In this document: positions 7,010-10,893 of the stretch, in pieces | Numbering within the stretch: position 1 is the first letter of the stretch | Layout of the letters: every line of letters starts with the position of its first letter | Origin: an uncultured Rikenellaceae bacterium | GTDB lineage: Bacteria > Bacteroidota > Bacteroidia > Bacteroidales > Rikenellaceae | Length of the DNA: 10,893 bases | Assembly: GCA_947054185.1 (NCBI GenBank) | Contig: CAMRVW010000071.1 | Span: forward strand, 1-10,893 | Direction of reading: 5' to 3' | Position numbers and translations under genes: made by a program | Notes under the pieces: generated by a model | The model's input: only the letters and a program-made list of their open reading frames with translations | Database searches by the model: none | What the model was told of the DNA's origin: nothing

Positions 7010-7246
7010 ATGCTGTGTTGAACTAAAAGTCGTCCCCTGCATCGCAATTCTCTCGTTCTCCTCATCCGTTGTGGTTCGTTGCATTGTTTCGCCCCCCGCA
7101 CTTCTCTCATCTCCCGCACACTTCTCTCGGGCCCCGCAATTATTTCGCCTCCTTGCCTCCCCCGCAAGGCGCTCTGAACTCCCGACTGTTTGCCTTAGCC
7201 CCGTAATGCCGCGCAACCGCCCTTGCCCCCGCGGCCCGAAATGCCA
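7010..7246. repeat. Repeat-rich spacer between hemW and mqnB
   Basis: A 237-nt spacer that is G/A-rich on the leftward RNA. Visible repeats are CCCGCACTTCTCTC (7095-7108) and CCCGCACACTTCTCTC (7113-7128), also GCATTGTTTCGCC (7081-7093) and GCAATTATTTCGCC (7136-7149). There is a 6-bp hairpin CCTTGC/GCAAGG (7151-7156, 7164-7169). The mqnB frame is open through 7216, but that reflects few stops in purine-rich sequence and not a recognisable domain. No clear promoter box was found, so whether mqnB has its own promoter is open. Confidence 0.6.
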
Positions 7247-8371
7247 CTAAAAGAATAACGACGATATGATGCTGTCTGATATCAGGAAATATTTGGGGTT
7301 GATATAGAGTTTCGACCCCTCGAACGTCATCTTTTTGCTTTTTATGAACGGCTCGGCCCCTTTCAGCATGCGGGCCAGACAATCTTTGCCGAAAAGGCGT
7401 CGCATCTCGGCCATGTCTATGCCCCACATGGTGCGCAACGACAACATTACAAACTCGTTGAGCTTGTCGCCGTCGGTAAGACGCTCTGTCGATATGTGAC
7501 GTCCGCGCCCCACCTGTTCGAGATATAAAGGCAGGCTGGCGATGTTGGAGTGGCGCGATGAGTACCCGTCGAACGAGTGCGCCCCGGGCCCTAACCCCAA
7601 ATAGGGCACCCGCCTCCAGTAATTGCTGTTGTGAACACCGCAATACCACTCGTTGGATGCGAAATTGCTCACCTCGTAATGTACGAATCCCGCTTTGGTC
7701 ATCACCTCACGCACAGCCTGAAAATGGGTGTCGCCGGTCTTGTCGCTCACCGGCGTGAAAAGGCCTCTTTTGGCACGGTTGGCCAATATGCTCCTTTGGT
7801 CTATTGTCAGGTGATAGGCCGACACATGTTGCACATCCATAGAAAGAGCTTTGCGCAGATCGGCGCGCAGAGTGGTGGTCTGAAGCCCCGGTATGCCGTA
7901 AATGAAGTCGACCGAGAGGTTCAATATGCCAGCTTTGCGCAGACGGTCTATCGCCCCCGCAGCCATTGCGCCGTCGTGGTTGCGTCGCATGGCCTTGAGT
8001 ATGTCGTCGTTGAACGATTGCACCCCTATGCTCACACGCGATATGTCGGTTGAGCCCACCAGCTCGGCGGCATACTGCTCGGTCACATCCTCGGGGTTCA
8101 CCTCTATGGTCACCTCGGCCAACTTTGCAGGGCGCCATATCTTGCGGGCATGGTCTATCAAGCGTTGTATCTCAGATGGGGCAAACAGCGACGGAGTGCC
8201 GCCGCCTATATATATCGTATCCAACTCTTTGATATAGTCGCTCCGCATTTCCATCTCGAGCAACAGCGCCTCTATCAGCTTCTGACGCGACCCTTCGGCC
8301 GCCGTGGTGTAAAAGTCGCAATAGGCGCATATCTGACGGCAGAAAGGTATGTGAATGTAAAGTCCTGCCAC
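7247..8371 (-). CDS. hemW: Radical SAM heme chaperone HemW
   Basis: A 374-residue radical SAM protein of the HemN/HemW family. The cluster motif is C11-x3-C15-x2-C18 followed by D-F. Phe20 replaces the extra cysteine found in true oxygen-independent coproporphyrinogen oxidases (CxxxCxxCxC), and this favours HemW, a heme-binding chaperone, over HemN. Other family motifs are IGGGTPSL (55-62), NPED (92-95), IGVQSF (115-120), DFIYGIPG (155-162) and SAYHLTI (184-190), with a HemN C-terminal domain at about 280-360. The start is GTG at 8369-8371. No upstream ATG is in frame, and the next Met (residue 40) would remove the cluster motif. AGGAGGAG lies just upstream, within the last codons of the SPOR gene 3 nt away, so the two are surely one transcript. 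Such proteins are often misannotated as coproporphyrinogen III oxidase. Confidence 0.94.
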   Translation of the reverse strand: MAGLYIHIPFCRQICAYCDFYTTAAEGSRQKLIEALLLEMEMRSDYIKELDTIYIGGGTPSLFAPSEIQRLIDHARKIWRPAKLAEVTIEVNPEDVTEQYAAELVGSTDISRVSIGVQSFNDDILKAMRRNHDGAMAAGAIDRLRKAGILNLSVDFIYGIPGLQTTTLRADLRKALSMDVQHVSAYHLTIDQRSILANRAKRGLFTPVSDKTGDTHFQAVREVMTKAGFVHYEVSNFASNEWYCGVHNSNYWRRVPYLGLGPGAHSFDGYSSRHSNIASLPLYLEQVGRGRHISTERLTDGDKLNEFVMLSLRTMWGIDMAEMRRLFGKDCLARMLKGAEPFIKSKKMTFEGSKLYINPKYFLISDSIISSLFF

Positions 8372-8374
8372 GCC

Positions 8375-8851
8375 TTACTCCTCCTCCACCTCGTCAGATG
8401 CAATCTCAATGTTGTTACCGGACGATGTGAACGCCCCTATCGGCATCTTGTAAGAGACCACAAAGGCGGTTGGGAATGTCTCCAACACCTTGCCCCACAG
8501 CATCACCGCCTCTTCGCGGGTGAGAAAGTTGCCCACTGTCACCTTGAAATAGGGCGCGGTGTAATTTACCTGTGACGATATGTCGGGGAACATGCTTTTG
8601 AAGCGTGACTGCGCCGCGTAAGCCTCGCTGCGCGATGTCTGGCTGTTGCCGAAATATATCCTCACACGATATCCCTTCACCTTCTCCTCCAAAGAGCCCT
8701 CCGACATGTTCACGTTGCAGTCTGCCGTCACATTTACGCTCGCACCCATAAGGTTGGTCTGGGCAAGACGCGCCACTATGCCGGCATGCCCTGTCTGCGC
8801 AAGCACCGACAGGGGTGCAAGGGCGAGTATGAGAATGATGATCCTTTTCAT
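8375..8851 (-). CDS. Exported SPOR-domain protein
   Basis: A 158-residue protein with a signal peptide (MKRIIILILALAPLSVLA, probable cut after Ala18) and a SPOR domain at about 58-133: GYRVRIYFGNSQTSRSEA, then FKSMFP, and YFKVTVGNFLTREEA. SPOR domains bind glycan strands stripped of stem peptides at the division site, so a periplasmic or envelope role at the septum is likely. The first mature segment (19-57) is a short variable linker. The C-terminus is acidic (DEVEEE), and its GAG codons form the Shine-Dalgarno-like sequence of hemW. This is the first gene of the leftward cluster, about 60 nt behind a TAnnTTTG box. Short SPOR proteins of this layout are common in Bacteroidales. The partner is unknown. 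Confidence 0.88.
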   Translation of the reverse strand: MKRIIILILALAPLSVLAQTGHAGIVARLAQTNLMGASVNVTADCNVNMSEGSLEEKVKGYRVRIYFGNSQTSRSEAYAAQSRFKSMFPDISSQVNYTAPYFKVTVGNFLTREEAVMLWGKVLETFPTAFVVSYKMPIGAFTSSGNNIEIASDEVEEE

Positions 8852-8895
8852 AATCTGTCTTTTTGGTCTTATGTCTCCAATCCTTTTCTGTTCTT

Positions 8896-8911
8896 ACCAT
8901 GCGGACATGGT
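8896..8911. promoter_or_regulatory. Palindrome ACCATG-CGGA-CATGGT, possible operator
   Basis: Six perfectly paired bases with a 4-nt centre. It lies just downstream of the TAATTTTG box of the SPOR-hemW transcript, about where transcription should begin. Position and symmetry fit a repressor site or a 5' RNA hairpin. There is no other support. Confidence 0.25.
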
Positions 8912-8920
8912 TTCATAGTG

Positions 8921-8928
8921 CAAAATTA
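8921..8928 (-). promoter_or_regulatory. Promoter -7 box for the SPOR-hemW transcript
   Basis: On the minus strand this reads TAATTTTG, an exact match to the Bacteroidetes -7 consensus TAnnTTTG. Transcription would begin near 8914, giving a leader of about 60 nt before the SPOR ATG. A good TTTG at -33 is missing. The T-rich sequence upstream is only a loose match. Confidence 0.5.
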
Positions 8929-9069
8929 CAAAAAACGTCCGAATAAATTAAAACTCCGCCTCTTTTTTTGTCATATACACACCGTTGTTCACGGGCAAAG
9001 CGCCCTCGGGATAATGTTTTTTACCTGATATCGTCATCGGCATATCGAAAACGACATGTTTGTCTTTTT

Positions 9070-9113
9070 GCGATATTTTCCGTGGCGGGGCAAAAACATG
9101 GGAAAAATGTCGC
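9070..9113. repeat. Imperfect inverted repeat upstream of the lipoprotein promoter
   Basis: GCGATATTTTCC (9070-9081) and GGAAAAATGTCGC (9101-9113) pair with one internal difference and one extra base, around a 19-nt spacer. The right arm ends 29 nt before the TACCTTTG box. It could be an activator or repressor site, or chance in AT-rich sequence. Confidence 0.3.
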
Positions 9114-9142
9114 CTTGGTGGCTCTGGTTGGAAAAAAGAGAA

Positions 9143-9150
9143 TACCTTTG
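9143..9150 (+). promoter_or_regulatory. Promoter -7 box for the phosphatase-fold lipoprotein gene
   Basis: TACCTTTG matches TAnnTTTG exactly. Transcription would begin near 9157, leaving an A-rich leader of about 27 nt before the ATG at 9184. The -33 element is weak: only CTGG at 9124-9127 lies at roughly suitable spacing. Confidence 0.5.
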
Positions 9151-9183
9151 TCTTATTAAAGCAACAACAAAAAACAAAACACA

Positions 9184-10026
9184 ATGAAGCGAATTCTGTT
9201 TCTGTCGGTACTTATGGTGTTTGTGTTAGGATGCACCGGGAAGAAGACCGAGATACGATGGGCGACATTCAATGTCCGTTACGACAACCCCTTGGACGGC
9301 ACTTACGGTTGGCAAAACCGCAAAGACCGGGTGAGCGGCTTTGTCACCTCCAACAATATCGACATTGTCGGCATGCAAGAGGTGTTGCACGGTCAGTTTG
9401 TCGACCTGTGCCGGGCACTGCCCGAATATGGCGCCATAGGTGTGGGACGCGATGACGGCAAGACCGCAGGCGAGTATGCCCCTCTGTTTTACCGTAAAGA
9501 CAAATACGAGGTGCTCGACTCCGACACTTTCTGGCTGGCCGAAAATCCCGACAGTGTGGGCATGATGGGGTGGGATGCCGTGTGTGTACGCATAGCCACC
9601 TGGGCCAAGTTTAAAGACAAGGCCACCGGCAAGATATTCATGGGCGTCAACACCCACTTCGACCATGTTGGCACCGAGGCCCGCCGCCAAAGCGCACTGC
9701 TCATCATCGACAAGATAAGTGAAATTGTCGGCGACCGTCCCGCTGTTGTCACCGGCGACTTCAATGTCAACGACCAAAGCGAGGCCTATCGCACCATCAC
9801 CACCAATGAGTTCGTAATGAAAGACGCGCACAAGACAGCCGCCCGTACCGATGGCGTCGCTTACACCTATCACGACTTCGCCCGCATACCGGCAGAGGAG
9901 TGCGAAAAGATAGACTTCGTTTTCGTCACCCCGCAGATAACGGTCAAAAGCAGCACCATACCTGCCGAAGTGGCCGAGGCGCTCCTTTCCGACCATAATC
10001 CACAGGTGGTGGAGTTGGAGTTCTGA
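9184..10026 (+). CDS. Endonuclease/exonuclease/phosphatase-family lipoprotein
   Basis: A 280-residue metal-dependent hydrolase with the DNase I-like fold. The N-terminus is a lipoprotein signal with lipobox VLGC (Cys17), so the enzyme is exported and lipid-anchored. Active-site motifs are in order and intact: TFNVRYDN (Asn30), GMQEVL (Glu66), NTHFDHVG (His158, Asp160), TGDFNVN (Asp192, Asn194), KIDFVF (Asp244) and SDHNPQVVEL (Asp270, His271). Length fits the family of compact exported relatives, which act on phosphodiesters in nucleic acids, phospholipids, sugar phosphates or inositol phosphates. The substrate cannot be read from the sequence. The gene stands alone, with its own promoter box and a strong terminator 28 nt after the stop, and is divergent from the SPOR-hemW cluster. 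The start at 9184 is fixed by the signal peptide. Confidence 0.92.
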   Translation: MKRILFLSVLMVFVLGCTGKKTEIRWATFNVRYDNPLDGTYGWQNRKDRVSGFVTSNNIDIVGMQEVLHGQFVDLCRALPEYGAIGVGRDDGKTAGEYAPLFYRKDKYEVLDSDTFWLAENPDSVGMMGWDAVCVRIATWAKFKDKATGKIFMGVNTHFDHVGTEARRQSALLIIDKISEIVGDRPAVVTGDFNVNDQSEAYRTITTNEFVMKDAHKTAARTDGVAYTYHDFARIPAEECEKIDFVFVTPQITVKSSTIPAEVAEALLSDHNPQVVELEF

Positions 10027-10054
10027 CCTCTTTATGTTAGTATATGATAAATCA

Positions 10055-10088
10055 CCCCGCCGGCATTTGAGTGCCGACGGGGCTTTTT
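10055..10088 (+). terminator. Intrinsic terminator of the phosphatase-fold gene
   Basis: CCCCG (10055-10059) pairs with CGGGG (10078-10082), then a C/A mismatch, then CGGCA (10061-10065) pairs with TGCCG (10072-10076) around the loop TTTGAG. The stem is followed by CTTTTTG. A GC-rich stem plus T-tract, 28 nt after the stop codon, is a textbook arrangement. Confidence 0.88.
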
Positions 10089-10145
10089 GTTGACGGTGTC
10101 GGCGTGTTGCCTTACCGCTTGTCTTTCTTCCACGACGTTATTTAT

Positions 10146-10272
10146 TGTGCAAGGGCTTGCGTAAGATTGTCTGCGCTAAGAGTGCCCGTATAATGATTAT
10201 TAAAGTACCCGTTATAAAAATGCTTGCACAAACTTTATAAAGCACCTGCACAAGAGGCTTATATAAGATTGT
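10146..10272. repeat. Degenerate direct repeats in the convergent intergenic region
   Basis: Segment 10146-10170 and segment 10247-10272 align over 25-26 nt: both start TG, contain CAAG, then CTT, and end in TAAGATTGT. Between them, AGTGCCCGTATAATGATTAT (10180-10199) resembles AGTACCCGTTATAAAAATG (10204-10222). Copies differ at several bases, so these are old or loosely constrained. Confidence 0.5.
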
Positions 10273-10360
10273 TCGAAAGTGTTGGCACAAGAGTCTTGCC
10301 AAACTTGCATGATAATCCTTGCGTGAAAGTGCCGTAATATCGCCCGTCCCAAGGCTCCGC

Positions 10361-10837
10361 TTATATTAAGCGTCCCAAATCCATGTTCAGCTGCTCCAAT
10401 GGCACATCTTTCATCTCGAACTTGAAAGGTATCATCGATTTTTTACCCTTCACTGTCAGGTCGAACGATATATCTTTGGAGTTGATGTTTATCTTTTTCA
10501 TGACGGCCTGCGCTGCAAATATGCCGCCGTTGAGGCGTATTGTAACGGGTATCTTGACAGACGACACCCCCTTGCGCACGACAATCTTGTCTTTAGAGGC
10601 CACGCTCATTATCTCGTTGCCGTTGTTTTTCTGCTTCAACAATATGTCGCATTGCTTTATGGTCATACGTGACGAGTTGTTAAATACGCTCATCTCGACA
10701 GTAAAGTCAATGCGGTCGTTGGTTATTGATGTTATATTGGGTTTGCCGTATTTCAATATGCTTATCTGCTCTGCATCGCATGCCGTAAACAAACACGCGC
10801 ACAACAACATGACTATAAACAGGTATGTTCTTTTCAT
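10361..10837 (-). CDS. Small lipoprotein, possibly LEA14-like
   Basis: A 158-residue lipoprotein. The signal peptide ends in lipobox FTAC with Cys20 followed by Asp21. The mature part has alternating beta-strand patterns. IDFTVEMSVFNNSSRMTIKQ (43-62), then DILLKQ and VKIPVTIRLNGG (94-105), recall the LEA type 2 (LEA14/WHy) fold, where a strand, an N-N pair and a long strand form an immunoglobulin-like sandwich. That assignment is from pattern only. In this fold the domain is often an accessory envelope protein with no known ligand. The start is fixed by the signal peptide. It may be co-transcribed with a gene entering from the right edge, only 20 nt away. No clear terminator was found behind it. 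Confidence 0.8.
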   Translation of the reverse strand: MKRTYLFIVMLLCACLFTACDAEQISILKYGKPNITSITNDRIDFTVEMSVFNNSSRMTIKQCDILLKQKNNGNEIMSVASKDKIVVRKGVSSVKIPVTIRLNGGIFAAQAVMKKININSKDISFDLTVKGKKSMIPFKFEMKDVPLEQLNMDLGRLI

Positions 10838-10857
10838 GATATGTAAATGTTATGTTA

Positions 10858-10893
10858 CTATTTTTCAGCCGAATATAGCGTTGCGATGCCCAA
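10858..10893 (-). CDS. Possible C-terminal end of a gene cut by the window edge
   Basis: On the minus strand the last 36 bases read LGIATLYSAEK followed by TAG at 10858-10860, 20 nt before the lipoprotein start. One frame out of the three has a stop in a position that would suit an operon neighbour. With only 11 residues neither the family nor the reality of the gene can be judged. Confidence 0.3.
   Translation of the reverse strand: MGIATLYSAEK

Larger units (their letters stand above)
8852..9183. other. Divergent intergenic region with two promoter candidates
   Basis: A 332-nt region between the leftward SPOR gene and the rightward lipoprotein. It holds a TAATTTTG box on minus (8921-8928), a TACCTTTG box on plus (9143-9150), a 6-bp palindrome at 8896-8911 and an imperfect inverted repeat at 9070-9081 with 9101-9113. 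A minus-strand frame ending at 8948 could encode about 31 residues, but I do not call it a gene. The 27 nt before the ATG at 9184 are A-rich, as is common for leaders in this phylum. Confidence 0.6.
10027..10360. other. Intergenic region between convergent genes
   Basis: A 334-nt stretch without a gene. It starts with the rightward terminator (10055-10088). From about 10140 to 10330 it is made of degenerate repeats containing TGCACAAG, AAGATTGT and AGTRCCCGT variants. A bulged hairpin TTGG/CCAA with CAAG/CTTG lies at 10282-10302. No terminator with a T-tract was found for the leftward lipoprotein that ends at 10361. Confidence 0.65.

Noticed and set aside
7010..7216. N-terminal extension of MqnB by up to 69 residues
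   Set aside because: The frame is open, but it translates the purine-rich repeat spacer into Arg/Gly/Glu/Ala-rich sequence with no homology pattern. The MqnB core begins at residue MIDVIFPT, the ATG at 7007-7009.
7247..8371. Oxygen-independent coproporphyrinogen III oxidase (HemN)
   Set aside because: The fourth cysteine of the CxxxCxxCxC motif is Phe20, and the length is that of HemW, not the longer HemN.
10089..10360. CRISPR-like array in the convergent spacer
   Set aside because: The repeats are imperfect, unevenly spaced and too few, and there are no cas genes nearby.

Overview
The window looks like a chromosomal housekeeping segment from a member of the Bacteroidales. The family cannot be fixed from this sequence. 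The evidence is the protein types (a large AsmA-like protein, a Bacteroidetes-type HolA, a SPOR protein and short lipoproteins), A-rich leaders, promoter-like TAnnTTTG boxes and frequent ATA isoleucine codons. No tRNA, rRNA, CRISPR array, transposase or phage gene is visible.

Layout: 1-303 is a gene-free tail with several inverted repeats. A leftward run follows. In transcription order it is a SPOR-domain protein (8851-8375), hemW (8371-7247), a 237-nt repeat-rich spacer, mqnB (7009-6383), mqnD (6386-5559), holA (5577-4492), a 296-nt repeat-rich spacer, a rhomboid protease (4195-3575) and a 1054-residue AsmA-like protein (3468-304). Divergent from the SPOR gene is a rightward lipoprotein of the endonuclease/exonuclease/phosphatase fold (9184-10026), which ends in a clear intrinsic terminator. 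A 334-nt repeat-bearing intergenic stretch follows. Then comes a leftward 158-residue lipoprotein (10837-10361), and at the right edge perhaps the last residues of another leftward gene.

Functional reading: SPOR-hemW and mqnB-mqnD-holA are two tightly packed blocks (3-nt gap, 4-nt overlap, 19-nt overlap). MqnB and MqnD are two steps of the futalosine route to menaquinone, so this organism probably makes menaquinone that way rather than by the classical Men pathway. HemW handles heme, so hemW and mqnBD both bear on respiration. HolA loads the replication clamp. The rhomboid and AsmA proteins act at the envelope.

The least explained material lies between the genes. Four longer spacers (1-303, 4196-4491, 7010-7246, 10089-10360) are each built from their own short, imperfect repeats of about 10-25 nt, and some repeats start within a few bases of a stop codon. 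I found no new multi-gene system. The repeat-built spacers and the perfect 22-bp inverted repeat at 105-162 are the parts most worth a second look.
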